The notes under the pieces: generated by a model
Databases searched by the model: none
What the model was told of the DNA's origin: nothing
What the model saw: the letters and a program-made list of their open reading frames with translations, nothing else
Program-made: the position numbers and the translations under genes
Source: Microbacterium hatanonis
GTDB taxonomy: Bacteria; Actinomycetota; Actinomycetes; Actinomycetales; Microbacteriaceae
NCBI RefSeq assembly: GCF_008017415.1
Contig: NZ_VRSV01000001.1
Coordinates: 930,001-994,000 of the forward strand
Length of the DNA: 64,000 bases
Reading direction: 5' to 3'
Part shown: in pieces, positions 27,550 through 36,913 of the stretch
How positions within the stretch are numbered: the stretch's first letter is position 1
Layout of the letters: each line of letters starts with the position of its first letter

Positions 27550-28710
27550 GTGACCGACGAGAATCTGAACGACAAGAACCTGGCCGACACCTCCGTGGAC
27601 GAACCCACGGCGGAGTCGAGCGACCAGGTCGCGGCGACCGAGAGCACGAGCAGCGAGCGCGAGGCCGCGTCGTCGACGGATGCTGACGACGCGAAGGCGA
27701 CGGGTGCTCCTCCGCAGTACGGCGTCGGCCCCTTCTCGCTCCGCGAGGTCATTCTCGGCGGCGTGTGGCTCGTCGCGTTCATCGTGTCGTTCTTCCCCGT
27801 GAACCTTCTCGTCGGCGCGCCCGCCGCTCTGGTCGGCGGCGTGAACGTGTGGGTCTCGGGCCTGGCCTGGATCCTCTCGATCGGTGTGCCGACGGTCGCC
27901 GTCTTCCTCGTCATCCTCCGCCGCCTCTCGCCGCAGGGAATCCCGCGCGTCGGGTCGCTCGGCATCGACCAGTTCGCCTCGGTCGCCTTCTCCGTCGCCG
28001 CGATCTACTGGCTGCAGTCGGTCTGGGAGACCGTCGCGATCTCTCTCGAGACGGGCGCCTGGGTGCGCTCGTGGGTGATCTGGGTCGAGCTGGTCCTGAT
28101 GCTCGCCGGCGTCGTGCTCACGGTCTTCGCGCCGTTCATCCCCGCGCTCGAGCAGGACTTCCAAGACCGCCGCGAGGTGCCCGCGCACCGCAACGCCCGT
28201 CCGATCCGCGCGGTCGTCGCCCGGCCGAAGACCCCCCGTCCGGAGCGCCCCGCCCCGGCGCCCGCCGAGCAGCACGCGGCCCCGGCCTACGTCCCGCCGG
28301 CAGCGCACGACACCGGGTCGTACGACACGGGCGCGCAGCCGGCTGTCGCCGATCAGTCGGACACCGGTGCCTACAGCAGCCCGACCGCCGACACCGGCGC
28401 GTACGGGACCGACGTGTTCGCCCCGCTGCACACCGGTGAGACGACGCAGACCTCGGACGACGACTGGGCTCCCGCGAACGACGACACCGTCCGCACCACG
28501 CAGATCCCCGCACAGTCGCAGACCCAGGCTTTCTGGGCGCTCGTCCCCGTCGAGCGCGACGTCGTCGACGACTACGGCAACCCGCTCTTCCGCATCGGCC
28601 CCACAGCCTGGGCGCTCGTCATCGAAGACCGTGGTGAAGCCTTCGTCGTCCGCCACGAAGACGGGCGCGTGGGGTACCTCCACGACGTCACCGGCGTGAC
28701 GCGCGGCTGA
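27550..28710 (+). CDS. Conserved membrane protein with DTG repeats, unknown function
   Basis: 386 aa; I do not recognise a named family. Layout: acidic Ser/Thr/Glu-rich N-terminus (1-58), four membrane helices (about 65-200; REVILGGVWLVAFIVSFF is the first), a Pro/Ala-rich linker, then a low-complexity stretch with repeated DTGSY/DTGAY units (about 257-297), and a compact C-terminal domain (about 322-386: ALVPVERDVVDDYGNPLF to GYLHDVTGV) ending in a putative sensory-like fold. The Asp-Thr-Gly-Tyr repeats might be phosphorylated or bind a partner (speculation). Sits alone between dnaE and hisD with its own ribosome site. Confidence 0.75.
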   Translation: MTDENLNDKNLADTSVDEPTAESSDQVAATESTSSEREAASSTDADDAKATGAPPQYGVGPFSLREVILGGVWLVAFIVSFFPVNLLVGAPAALVGGVNVWVSGLAWILSIGVPTVAVFLVILRRLSPQGIPRVGSLGIDQFASVAFSVAAIYWLQSVWETVAISLETGAWVRSWVIWVELVLMLAGVVLTVFAPFIPALEQDFQDRREVPAHRNARPIRAVVARPKTPRPERPAPAPAEQHAAPAYVPPAAHDTGSYDTGAQPAVADQSDTGAYSSPTADTGAYGTDVFAPLHTGETTQTSDDDWAPANDDTVRTTQIPAQSQTQAFWALVPVERDVVDDYGNPLFRIGPTAWALVIEDRGEAFVVRHEDGRVGYLHDVTGVTRG

Positions 28711-28730
28711 GCTCCACCGGCTCCAGCCGG

Positions 28731-28736
28731 TAGCCT
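28731..28736 (+). promoter_or_regulatory. -10 element of hisD (leaderless)
   Basis: TAGCCT, 6 bases (TTGAGG/G boundary, TGAGGG) before ATG 28743. The TGAGGG could alternatively be a very close ribosome site. Confidence 0.55.
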
Positions 28737-28742
28737 TGAGGG

Positions 28743-30044
28743 ATGCTTCGTACCATCGATCTGCGCGGTCGCGCCCTGTCACCGGCCGAGTTCCTCGCGG
28801 CCGTTCCGCGAGCCGACGGGGCCCGTGACGAGGCGCTGAGCGTCGCCTCGGAGATCGTCGCCGACGTCGCGGAGCGCGGCGAGACCGCGCTCCGCGAACA
28901 GGCCACCGCGTTCGACGGGGTCAGCGGCCACGACCTCCGTGTCCCGGCCTCCCACCTCGTCGAGGCGCTCGACCGGCTCGCCCCCGACGTGCGGGCCGCT
29001 CTCGAGGAGGCCATCACGCGGGTGCGTCGGGCATCCGCCGCGCAGGTGCCCGCTCCGGTCGTGACCGAGATCGCGCCGGGCGCGCGAGTGGCGCAGCGCT
29101 GGCAGCCGGTGCGCAGGGTCGGTGTCTACGTGCCGGGCGGCAAAGCCGTGTATCCGTCGAGCGTCGTGATGAACGTCGTTCCCGCGCAGGTCGCGGGCGT
29201 GTCCCAGGTCGCCCTCACGTCGCCGCCCCAGCGCGAGTTCGGCGGGCGTGTGCACCCCACGATCCTCGCGGCCGCCCACCTGCTCGGCGTCACCGAGGTC
29301 TACGCCCTGGGCGGTGCCGGAGCGATCGGTGCCCTCGCCCACGGTGTGGCGGCCATCGGACTCGAGCCCGTCGATGTCGTGACCGGCCCGGGCAACAACT
29401 TCGTCGCCGCCGCCAAGCGCGCTGTCGCCGGTCGGGTCGGCACCGACTCCGAAGCCGGCGCGACCGAGATCCTCGTCGTCGCCGATGCTTCGGCCGACGC
29501 CCGGTGGGTCGCGGCCGACCTCGTGAGCCAGGCCGAGCACGATGAGCAGGCCTCCGCGGTGCTCGTGACCGATTCGCCCGAGCTCGCCCTCGCGGTCTCG
29601 GCCGCCGTCGACGCCCGCGCTGCGTCGACCCGGCACAGCGCTCGGGTGACGGCCGCGCTCACCGGCCCGCAGTCGGCGATCGTGCTCGTCGACGACATCG
29701 ACGCCGCGACCGCCTTCAGCAACGCCTACGCACCCGAGCACCTCGAGCTGCAGATCGCGGACGCCCGACCGGAGGAGTTCGTGCACGCCGGAGCGATCTT
29801 CGTGGGCCCGCACACCCCGGTCAGCCTGGGGGACTACCTGGCGGGCAGCAATCACGTGCTCCCGACGGGTGGGCAGGCGCGCTTCCAGCCGGGCCTGTCG
29901 GCGGCCACCTTCCTCCGCCCGCAGCAGGTCATCGAGTACGACCGCGCCGCTCTCGCGACCGTGCGCGACGGAATCGTCGCCCTCGCCGAGGCCGAGGCCC
30001 TGCCGGCGCACGGCGAGGCCGTCGTGGCCCGGTTCGAGGCGTAG
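28743..30044 (+). CDS. hisD: Histidinol dehydrogenase
   Basis: Zn-dependent NAD enzyme for the last two steps of histidine synthesis; 433 aa. GVYVPGGKAVYPSSVVMNV (about 122), GPGNNFVAAAKR (about 215), AGATEILVVAD, QAEHDEQASAVLVT with the Zn/catalytic residues, APEHLEL and SLGDYLAGSNHVLPTGG. No other his genes follow; the next gene is nrdR. In many actinobacteria hisD begins hisDCBHAF, so here it is detached or the rest lies elsewhere. Confidence 0.95.
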   Translation: MLRTIDLRGRALSPAEFLAAVPRADGARDEALSVASEIVADVAERGETALREQATAFDGVSGHDLRVPASHLVEALDRLAPDVRAALEEAITRVRRASAAQVPAPVVTEIAPGARVAQRWQPVRRVGVYVPGGKAVYPSSVVMNVVPAQVAGVSQVALTSPPQREFGGRVHPTILAAAHLLGVTEVYALGGAGAIGALAHGVAAIGLEPVDVVTGPGNNFVAAAKRAVAGRVGTDSEAGATEILVVADASADARWVAADLVSQAEHDEQASAVLVTDSPELALAVSAAVDARAASTRHSARVTAALTGPQSAIVLVDDIDAATAFSNAYAPEHLELQIADARPEEFVHAGAIFVGPHTPVSLGDYLAGSNHVLPTGGQARFQPGLSAATFLRPQQVIEYDRAALATVRDGIVALAEAEALPAHGEAVVARFEA

Positions 30045-30056
30045 TCTTTCGGTGCC

Positions 30057-30542
30057 ATGCACTGCCCCTTCTGTCGCCACCCCGATTCCCGTGTCATCGA
30101 CTCCCGAACGAGCGATGACGGCCTCAGCATCCGTCGTCGACGCCAGTGCCCCCAGTGCGGCGGTCGCTTCTCCACGGTCGAGACCGCGAGCCTGAACGTC
30201 ATCAAGCGCTCCGGCGTGATCGAGCCGTTCAGTCGCGAGAAGGTCATGTCGGGCGTGCGCAAGGCCTGCCAGGGCCGCCCCGTCACCGACGCCGATCTCG
30301 CGATGCTGGCCCAGTCGGTCGAGGAGGCCGTGCGTCAGACCGGTTCTTCGCAGATCGATGCGAACGAGATCGGTCTGGCGATCCTCGGCCCGCTCCGCGA
30401 GCTCGACGAGGTCGCCTTCCTCCGCTTCGCCAGCGTCTATCAGGCGTTCGAATCGCTCGAGGACTTCGAGACGGCCATCGAGCAGCTGCGCGTCGATCAC
30501 CGGGATCGTCGCCGGGCGCACGATGCGGCGCAGGTCGACTGA
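30057..30542 (+). CDS. nrdR: Transcriptional repressor NrdR
   Basis: 161 aa. N-terminal zinc ribbon with CPFC (residues 3-6) and CPQC (31-34) followed by GRFSTVE, then the ATP-cone domain ([20 protein letters not shown], about 46-65) that senses ATP/dATP. It represses ribonucleotide reductase genes, which are not in this window, so it acts in trans. Conserved neighbour of hisD in Microbacteriaceae as I recall. Confidence 0.95.
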   Translation: MHCPFCRHPDSRVIDSRTSDDGLSIRRRRQCPQCGGRFSTVETASLNVIKRSGVIEPFSREKVMSGVRKACQGRPVTDADLAMLAQSVEEAVRQTGSSQIDANEIGLAILGPLRELDEVAFLRFASVYQAFESLEDFETAIEQLRVDHRDRRRAHDAAQVD

Positions 30543-30552
30543 CGCCGTCCAG

Positions 30553-30558
30553 TAATCT
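30553..30558 (+). promoter_or_regulatory. -10 element of pyrD (leaderless)
   Basis: TAATCT, 7 bases (GGCGGGG) before the ATG at 30566. Confidence 0.5.
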
Positions 30559-30565
30559 GGCGGGG

Positions 30566-31588
30566 ATGTATCCCCTTCTCTTCCGGCACGTGCTGTCGCG
30601 GATCGATCCCGAGCGCGCCCACCACCTCGCCGTGCCGGTCATCCGGCTGTCGGGCGTGCGCCCGTTCTCCTGGGTCGTCCGCGCTGTGACGGCGCCCGCT
30701 CCCCAACTGCGAACGCGGGCCCTCGGTCTTGAGTTCGATTCGCCGTTCGGCGTGGCCGCCGGGTTCGACAAGGACGTCCGCATGGTGCGCGGTCTCGGAG
30801 CGCTCGGCTTCGGTCACGTCGAGGTCGGCACGCTCACGGCGCTCCCGCAGCCCGGTAATCCGCGTCCGCGCCTGTTCCGCCTCGTGGCCGATCGAGCCGT
30901 CATCAACCGGATGGGGTTCAACAACTCGGGTGCCGCCGCGGCTGCGCAACGCCTGCGGCGACTGCGTCGGCGCGGCGGGCGCACGGTCGTCGGAGTGAAC
31001 ATCGGCAAGAGCCGCGCGGTCGAGGTCGAGGCCGCGACCGCCGACTACGTGCGCAGCACCGAGCTCCTCGCCCCGTTGGCCGACTACCTCGTCGTGAACG
31101 TGTCGTCACCGAACACGCCCGGTCTCCGCGGCCTGCAGGCCGTCGAGACGCTGCGTCCTCTGCTCGAGGCGGTGAGGGATGCTGCGGGCGGCACGCCGTT
31201 GCTGGTGAAGATCGCCCCCGACCTCCCCGACGACGAGGTGCACGCGGTCTCTCGTCTCGCGGTGGACCTGGGACTCGCCGGCCTCATCGCCACGAACACG
31301 ACGATCTCGCGAGAAGGGCTCATGACGCCCGCGGGCGTCGTCGAGGCCGCGGGCGCCGGCGGTCTGTCGGGCGCGCCGCTGAAGGAACGCGCCCTGGCGG
31401 TGCTGCGCCTCGTGCGCGAGGTGGTACCGGAAGAGTTCGCCGTGATCTCGGCCGGAGGGGTCGAGACCGCAGACGACGTGCGAGAGCGCCTTGCGGCGGG
31501 CGCGACCCTGGTTCAGGGGTACACGGCGTTCCTGTATCGCGGACCCCTGTGGGCCCGCCAGATCAACCGCGGACTCCGCCGCGGCTGA
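30566..31588 (+). CDS. pyrD: Quinone-dependent dihydroorotate dehydrogenase (class 2)
   Basis: 340 aa FMN enzyme of pyrimidine synthesis, membrane-associated. Short N-terminal helix MYPLLFRHVLSRIDPERAHH as in class 2; GVAAGFDKD, NRMGFNN, VNVSSPNTPGLRGLQ with the catalytic serine (second S of VSSPN), and NTTISREG near the FMN phosphate. It passes electrons to menaquinone, so it draws on the respiratory pool encoded by the genes from 34 kb onwards. The frame opens upstream inside nrdR; ATG 30566 matches the family start. Confidence 0.93.
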   Translation: MYPLLFRHVLSRIDPERAHHLAVPVIRLSGVRPFSWVVRAVTAPAPQLRTRALGLEFDSPFGVAAGFDKDVRMVRGLGALGFGHVEVGTLTALPQPGNPRPRLFRLVADRAVINRMGFNNSGAAAAAQRLRRLRRRGGRTVVGVNIGKSRAVEVEAATADYVRSTELLAPLADYLVVNVSSPNTPGLRGLQAVETLRPLLEAVRDAAGGTPLLVKIAPDLPDDEVHAVSRLAVDLGLAGLIATNTTISREGLMTPAGVVEAAGAGGLSGAPLKERALAVLRLVREVVPEEFAVISAGGVETADDVRERLAAGATLVQGYTAFLYRGPLWARQINRGLRRG

Positions 31589-31594
31589 CCGGGG

Positions 31595-32167
31595 TCAGAC
31601 CGGGTAGCCGCCGCGCTTGACCTGCGGCTTCGGCAGGCGCATGAACCGCATCTGCACGGTGCGCATCGCGGCGTACCAGCCGAGACCCTTCTCCATGCGG
31701 GCCTCGCCGAACTTGTTGCGGGCTTCCTTCTTCACGCGACGCGCGGTGAGCACCATGTCGCCGATCGTCAGCAGCACGAAGACCATCAGCACCGGGTAGG
31801 CGAAGAGCTGGATGTAGACGTTCGGGATCAAGGTGAAGAGGATCACGAGGATCGCCATCGGCATGAGCGCCTCGCCGAGGTGCCACCCGGCGTCGACCCA
31901 GTCGCGGGCGAACCGGCGCTGCGGACCCTTGTCGCGCAGCGGAAGGTACTTGTCCTCGCCGGCGGCCATGCCGGCGCGGGCGCGGTCGCGGGCGACAGCG
32001 AGTTCGGCGCGGGCGCGGGCGCGGGCTTCCTTCGTGTCGGCCACCAGCGGGCGCTTGCGCGCGGCCTCCTGCTCGGCTCGCGTGGGCGTGGCGCGGCCCT
32101 TGCCGCTGCCGGGCGCGAACTCCTCTTCGGGAGCTTCGTTCGATGCGGGGGCGGGGGACTTGGCCAC
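31595..32167 (-). CDS. DUF3043 membrane protein
   Basis: 190 aa. Charged Lys/Arg/Glu/Ala-rich N-terminus, the family motif LPLRDKGPQRRFARDWVDAG (about 83-102), two adjacent membrane helices (about 112-150) and a basic tail ending in RGGYPV. A relative (Rv2206) lies near the HesB/cta region in M. tuberculosis. The GTG at 32167 gives VAKSPAPASNEA; the longer frame is an antisense reading through the peptidase gene. Function unknown. Divergent from the peptidase gene. Confidence 0.85.
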   Translation of the reverse strand: MAKSPAPASNEAPEEEFAPGSGKGRATPTRAEQEAARKRPLVADTKEARARARAELAVARDRARAGMAAGEDKYLPLRDKGPQRRFARDWVDAGWHLGEALMPMAILVILFTLIPNVYIQLFAYPVLMVFVLLTIGDMVLTARRVKKEARNKFGEARMEKGLGWYAAMRTVQMRFMRLPKPQVKRGGYPV

Positions 32168-32199
32168 GGTGAACCTCGAAAACGTCGTTGCGGGAGCCT

Positions 32200-32205
32200 T
32201 AAGAT
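32200..32205 (+). promoter_or_regulatory. -10 element of the M20 peptidase gene (leaderless)
   Basis: TAAGAT, 7 bases before ATG 32213. Confidence 0.5.
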
Positions 32206-32212
32206 TACCCGC

Positions 32213-33607
32213 ATGACCCCCGAAACTTCCCGACAGGACGCTGTGCGCTCCGCCGCGACCGATGGCATCCCGACCGCTCTCGCCGATCTCGGCGCCCTGG
32301 TGCGGATCCCGTCGATCGCGTGGCCGGCGTTCGATCAGACGCAGCTGCAGCGCAGCGCCGAGGCCATCGCGGATCTCGCCCGCGAGATCGGGGTGTTCGA
32401 TTCCGTCGAGATCGCCCGCGCAGGCATCCCCGGAACGGACGAACTCGGCCAGCCCGCCGTGCTCGCGGTCCGTCGGGCGCGCAACGGTCGGCCGACCGTG
32501 CTGCTCTACGCCCACCACGACGTGCAGCCTCCCGGAGAAGAGTCGCTGTGGGAGTCGCCGCCGTTCGAGCCGACGGTGCGCGGCGGCCGTCTCTACGGTC
32601 GCGGGGCCGCCGACGACAAGGCGGGGGTCATGGCGCACCTCGCCTCCCTCCGCGCGCTCGCGGCCGCGCTCGGCGATGACTTCGACCTCGGCGTCGCGCT
32701 CTTCATCGAGGGGGAGGAGGAGTACGGTTCGCGCTCGTTCGCGACGTTCCTCTCCGACCACGCCGATGTGCTGCGCTCCGATGTGATCGTCGTCGCCGAC
32801 TCGGGCAACTGGGACGAGAAGACCCCGGCCCTCACGGTCTCCCTGCGCGGCAACGCGCGGTTCACGCTGCGCGTTCGCACGCTCGACCACGCCTCGCACT
32901 CGGGAATGTTCGGCGGCGCCGTCCCCGACGCGATGCTGGCCACGGTGAAGCTCCTGGCGACCCTGTGGGACGACGACGGCGCGGTCGCGGTCGACGGGCT
33001 GCAGGAGAGGGATGCGGCTACGCCCGACTACACCGAGCAGACGCTCCGCTCCGAGACGGGGCTCCTCGACGGCGTCTCGCCGATCGGCACCGGGTCGTTC
33101 CTCGGACGCATCTGGAACAAGCCGTCCGTGACCATCACCGGCATCGACGCCACGAGCGTGGAGGCGGCGTCCAACACTCTCGCGCCCGAGACCTCCGTCG
33201 TCATCAGCGCCCGTGTCGCCCCCGGTCAGCGGGCCGAGGACGCCTATGCCGCGATCGAGGCGCACCTTCGCGCGCACGCCCCGTTCGGCGCGCAGCTGGA
33301 GTTCTCCGACGTCGACTGCGGCGACGCGTTCCTCGTCGACACGAGCGGATGGGCCGTCGACGACATGCGCGACGCCTTCCGGGAGGGCTACGGCGTCGAG
33401 TCCGTCGACGTGGGCGTGGGAGGGTCGATCCCGTTCATCGCCGACCTCGTCCGCGAGAATCCCGGCGCGCAGATCCTCGTCACCGGCGTGGAGGATCCCC
33501 ACTCCCGAGCGCACAGTCCGAACGAGTCGCTGCACCTCGACACCTTCCGCAAGGCCGTGGTGTCGGAGGCGCTGCTGCTCGAGAAGCTCGACGCGCGCAC
33601 GATCTGA
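32213..33607 (+). CDS. M20-family dipeptidase
   Basis: 464 aa zinc metallopeptidase (carnosinase/DapE-like). Metal ligands are visible in YAHHDVQPPG (H of HHD, D), GRGAADDKAG (D), FIEGEEEYGS (catalytic and ligand Glu), ADSGNWDE (D) and VEDPHSRAHSPNES (H). A dimerisation domain lies in the middle (HASHSGMFGGAVPDAM). Likely a cytoplasmic broad dipeptidase; exact substrate unknown. ATG with leaderless -10. Confidence 0.9.
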   Translation: MTPETSRQDAVRSAATDGIPTALADLGALVRIPSIAWPAFDQTQLQRSAEAIADLAREIGVFDSVEIARAGIPGTDELGQPAVLAVRRARNGRPTVLLYAHHDVQPPGEESLWESPPFEPTVRGGRLYGRGAADDKAGVMAHLASLRALAAALGDDFDLGVALFIEGEEEYGSRSFATFLSDHADVLRSDVIVVADSGNWDEKTPALTVSLRGNARFTLRVRTLDHASHSGMFGGAVPDAMLATVKLLATLWDDDGAVAVDGLQERDAATPDYTEQTLRSETGLLDGVSPIGTGSFLGRIWNKPSVTITGIDATSVEAASNTLAPETSVVISARVAPGQRAEDAYAAIEAHLRAHAPFGAQLEFSDVDCGDAFLVDTSGWAVDDMRDAFREGYGVESVDVGVGGSIPFIADLVRENPGAQILVTGVEDPHSRAHSPNESLHLDTFRKAVVSEALLLEKLDARTI

Positions 33608-33633
33608 TCGAGCCGGTGCCGCCGGGGGCGGCG

Positions 33634-33639
33634 TACAAT
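33634..33639 (+). promoter_or_regulatory. Candidate -10 of the erpA-like gene
   Basis: TACAAT, 37 bases before ATG 33677, which has a GAGGAG ribosome site. No -35 match. Confidence 0.4.
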
Positions 33640-33676
33640 TGCAGCATCCGTTCGCCCCACACGCCTGAGGAGAGTC

Positions 33677-34042
33677 ATGACCGACACTGCCCTGTCGAAC
33701 GAGCCGACCGTCCGTGACCACGGTGTGTCGCTGACCGATACCGCCGCCGAGAAGGTCAAGAGCCTGCTCAGCCAGGAGGGTCGCGACGACCTTCGACTGC
33801 GTGTGGCGGTCCAGCCCGGCGGCTGCTCCGGACTCATCTACCAGCTCTACTTCGACGAGCGCTTCCTCGACGGCGACAAGGCCGTCGACTTCGACGGTGT
33901 CGAGGTCATCGTCGACGACATGAGCGTCCCGTACCTCGACGGCGCGAAGATCGATTTCAAGGACACGATCTCCGAGCAGGGCTTCACCATCGACAACCCG
34001 AACGCCGCCGGAAGCTGCGCCTGCGGCGACTCGTTCCACTGA
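33677..34042 (+). CDS. erpA: ErpA/HesB A-type iron-sulfur carrier
   Basis: 121 aa. The three cluster cysteines are present: PGGCSGLIYQL (about 56) and the C-terminal GSCACGD (two Cys, about 114-116). It delivers Fe-S clusters to apoproteins; placed just before ctaC as in mycobacteria (Rv2204c near ctaC), it may supply the Rieske protein (inference). A strong terminator follows. Confidence 0.92.
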   Translation: MTDTALSNEPTVRDHGVSLTDTAAEKVKSLLSQEGRDDLRLRVAVQPGGCSGLIYQLYFDERFLDGDKAVDFDGVEVIVDDMSVPYLDGAKIDFKDTISEQGFTIDNPNAAGSCACGDSFH

Positions 34043-34106
34043 GACGAGCGCGCTGACGTCAGGCCGTTCGACGTCGAGACATCTCGACGGCAGGCGACAC
34101 GCCCAG

Positions 34107-34156
34107 ACCCGCGGAAGTCACCGGAAATCCGGTCACTTCCGCGGGTTTCGTCTTTT
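34107..34156 (+). terminator. Rho-independent terminator
   Basis: ACCCGCGGAAGT / ACTTCCGCGGGT with an inner ACCGG/CCGGT extension, then TTCGTCTTTT. It separates the Fe-S carrier gene from the cta operon. Confidence 0.88.
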
Positions 34157-34191
34157 CGTACCTGAATGCTTGGCCCGAGAACCATAAGAGG

Positions 34192-34219
34192 TTGCTCTAG
34201 ACTGAGACAGCAATATTCT
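34192..34219 (+). promoter_or_regulatory. Promoter of ctaC-ctaD-ctaF
   Basis: TTGCTC (-35, 34192-34197), 16-base spacer, TATTCT (-10, 34214-34219), 20 bases before GTG 34239, which carries a GAAAGG ribosome site. The best vegetative promoter match in the window. Confidence 0.65.
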
Positions 34220-34238
34220 CGACCCGGAAAGGTGCACT

Positions 34239-35147
34239 GTGCCCTTGAAGACAGCGCCCTCCAGACGACGCCTCCGCCTGGCCGCACTTCCCGTCGGGAT
34301 CGCCACGGCGCTCGTCCTGGCCGGCTGCACGACGACCGAGCTCAACGGGTTCCTCCCCGGCTTCACCGACGACGGTGTGCAGGCGACGAACCACACCGAG
34401 ATGATCTCGGGCCTGTGGGTGAACTCCTGGCTCGTCCTCCTCGCCGTGGGCATCGTGACCTGGGCGCTCATGCTGTGGTCGGTCATCGTGTACCGCCGCC
34501 GCAAGGGCCAGACCGGTCTGCCCGTGCAGCTGCGCTACAACATGCCGATCGAGATCTTCTACACCGTCGTCCCCCTCATCCTCGTCGTCGGATTCTTCGC
34601 GTTCACCGCGCGTGACCAGACGATCCTCGAGACGCAGTACGACGATCCCGACGTCTCGATCACCGCGTTCGGCAAGCAGTGGGCGTGGGACTTCCAGTAC
34701 AACGGCGACCGCGAGGACAACTCCGACGCGGTCTGGACCATGGGCGTGCAGGCCGAGCCCGCGTCCAACGGCGACGTCGACCAGGACGCACTGCCCACGC
34801 TCTACCTGCCGGTCGACAAGACCGTGAAGATCGAGCTGCAGTCGCGCGACGTGATCCACTCGTTCTGGATCGTCGACTTCCTGTACAAGAAAGACATGTA
34901 CATCGGTCGCGACAACTACATGTCGTTCATCCCGACGCGCGAGGGCACCTACGCCGGCAAGTGCGCCGAGCTGTGCGGCGAGTACCACTCCGCGATGCTC
35001 TTCAACGTCAAGGTCGTCAGCGAGGCGGAGTACGAGGCTTACCTCTCGACCCTCCGCTCCGACGGTCAGACCGGTGACATCGACGACGCCTACGACCGGT
35101 TGCAGAACAACACGGGCTTCGGCACTGCTGTGGAAGGTAAAGGCTGA
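34239..35147 (+). CDS. ctaC: Cytochrome c oxidase subunit II (lipoprotein)
   Basis: 302 aa. Lipobox LAGC with the acylated C30, two membrane helices (about 57-80 and 98-120) and the CuA domain with ligands in [12 protein letters not shown] (C242, C246, H250, M253) plus an upstream H in VIHSFWI. It receives electrons from the bcc complex (QcrC haems) and passes them to CtaD. Actinobacterial CtaC carries an insert after the second helix ([12 protein letters not shown]), seen here. Shares one base with the ctaD start. Confidence 0.95.
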   Translation: MPLKTAPSRRRLRLAALPVGIATALVLAGCTTTELNGFLPGFTDDGVQATNHTEMISGLWVNSWLVLLAVGIVTWALMLWSVIVYRRRKGQTGLPVQLRYNMPIEIFYTVVPLILVVGFFAFTARDQTILETQYDDPDVSITAFGKQWAWDFQYNGDREDNSDAVWTMGVQAEPASNGDVDQDALPTLYLPVDKTVKIELQSRDVIHSFWIVDFLYKKDMYIGRDNYMSFIPTREGTYAGKCAELCGEYHSAMLFNVKVVSEAEYEAYLSTLRSDGQTGDIDDAYDRLQNNTGFGTAVEGKG

Positions 35148-36913
35148 TGACGACCACGGTTCCTCCCGAAGAGACGACGAGCGCCCCGCGCCCGACGACC
35201 CTTCCCCCTCGGCAGGCTGCGCTGCTCACTTCCTCGCGCATCGAGCAGAAGGGCAACGTCTTCGTCAAGTGGATCACCTCCACTGACCACAAGACGATCG
35301 GGTACATGTACCTGATCGCGTCGGTGATCTTCTTCTGCCTCGGCGGCGTCATGGCGCTGATCATCCGCGCCGAGCTCTTCGAGCCCGGCATGCAGATCGT
35401 GCCCACGAAAGAGCAGTACAACCAGCTCTTCACGATGCACGGCACGATCATGCTGCTCATGTTCGCGACCCCGCTGTTCGCGGGCTTCGCGAACGCGATC
35501 CTGCCGCTGCAGATCGGTGCGCCCGACGTGGCGTTCCCGCGTCTGAACTCCTTCGCCTTCTGGCTCTTCCTCTTCGGCTCGACCATTGCGGTCGCCGGCT
35601 TCCTCACCCCGGCCGGTGCTGCCGGCTTCGGGTGGTTCGCCTATCAACCGCTCGCGAACGCCAGCTTCTCGCCGGGCGTCGGAGGAAACCTCTGGATGCT
35701 CGGCCTTGGCATGAGCGGTTTCGGAACCATCCTCGGTGCGGTGAACTTCATCACCACGATCCTGACGATGCGTGCCCCCGGCATGACGATGTGGCGCATG
35801 CCGATCTTCACGTGGAACACGCTGATCACCAGCATCCTCATCCTGCTCGCGTTCCCCGTGCTCGCCGCCGCGATCTTCGCCGCCGCCGCCGACCGCGTTC
35901 TGGGTGCGCACATCTACGATCCGCAGAACGGCGGCGTGCTGCTCTGGCAGCACCTCTTCTGGTTCTTCGGGCACCCCGAGGTCTACATCATCGCGCTGCC
36001 GTTCTTCGGCATCGTGTCGGAGATCTTCCCGGTCTTCAGCCGCAAGCCGATCTTCGGATACAAGACGCTCGTCTACGCGACGATCGCGATCGCCGCGCTG
36101 TCGGTGGCCGTCTGGGCTCACCACATGTACGTGACGGGTGCGGTGCTGCTGCCGTTCTTCGCCCTCATGACGATGCTCATCGCCGTACCCACGGGCGTGA
36201 AGATCTTCAACTGGATCGGCACCATGTGGCGAGGCTCGGTGACCTTCGAGACGCCGATGGTCTTCGCACTCGGCTTCCTCCTCACGTTCGTCTTCGGTGG
36301 TCTGACCGGCGTCATCCTCGCCTCGCCGCCGCTGGACTTCCACCTCTCCGACTCGTACTTCGTCGTCGCCCACTTCCACTACGTGGTGTTCGGCACGGTC
36401 GTGTTCGCGATGTTCGCCGGCTTCTACTTCTGGTGGCCGAAGTGGACCGGCCGGATGCTGAACGAGCGCCTCGGCTTCGTGCACTTCTGGATGCTGTTCA
36501 TCGGTTTCCACATGACCTTCCTCATCCAGCACTGGCTGGGCGTCGACGGCATGGTGCGTCGCTATGCCGACTACTCGGCCGCCGACGGCTGGACCTGGCA
36601 GAACCAGGTCTCGACGGTGGGTGCGATGATCCTCGGAGCATCGATGATCCCGTTCTTCCTGAACGTCTGGATCACCTCCCGCAAGGCGCCTCGGATCACG
36701 GTCAACGACCCGTGGGGCTACGGCGCATCGCTCGAGTGGGCCACGTCGTGCCCGCCGCCGCGCCACAACTTCACGTCCATCCCGCGCATCCGCAGCGAGC
36801 GGCCCGCGTTCGACCTGAACCACCCCGAGGCCGGAATCCCGGTCGGCGTGGGTCCGGCGAAGGACGCACCCGAAGCGCCGGTCGTCGATGCGGACCAGGG
36901 AAAGGTCAAGTAA
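35147..36913 (+). CDS. ctaD: Cytochrome c oxidase subunit I
   Basis: 588 aa, twelve helices; haem a, haem a3-CuB site. [11 protein letters not shown] (low-spin haem His), [15 protein letters not shown] with the CuB/crosslinked His-Tyr pair, [10 protein letters not shown] (CuB histidines), [12 protein letters not shown], and HFHYVVFG (haem a3 and a His). Both proton channel regions look normal. Next to ctaC in this lineage, while it is separate in M. tuberculosis. Confidence 0.97.
   Translation: MTTTVPPEETTSAPRPTTLPPRQAALLTSSRIEQKGNVFVKWITSTDHKTIGYMYLIASVIFFCLGGVMALIIRAELFEPGMQIVPTKEQYNQLFTMHGTIMLLMFATPLFAGFANAILPLQIGAPDVAFPRLNSFAFWLFLFGSTIAVAGFLTPAGAAGFGWFAYQPLANASFSPGVGGNLWMLGLGMSGFGTILGAVNFITTILTMRAPGMTMWRMPIFTWNTLITSILILLAFPVLAAAIFAAAADRVLGAHIYDPQNGGVLLWQHLFWFFGHPEVYIIALPFFGIVSEIFPVFSRKPIFGYKTLVYATIAIAALSVAVWAHHMYVTGAVLLPFFALMTMLIAVPTGVKIFNWIGTMWRGSVTFETPMVFALGFLLTFVFGGLTGVILASPPLDFHLSDSYFVVAHFHYVVFGTVVFAMFAGFYFWWPKWTGRMLNERLGFVHFWMLFIGFHMTFLIQHWLGVDGMVRRYADYSAADGWTWQNQVSTVGAMILGASMIPFFLNVWITSRKAPRITVNDPWGYGASLEWATSCPPPRHNFTSIPRIRSERPAFDLNHPEAGIPVGVGPAKDAPEAPVVDADQGKVK

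Noticed and set aside
31595..34039. DUF3043 gene as an 814-residue protein
   Set aside because: The upstream part is antisense to the M20 peptidase and the Fe-S carrier; the true start is the GTG at 32167 with membrane helices following.
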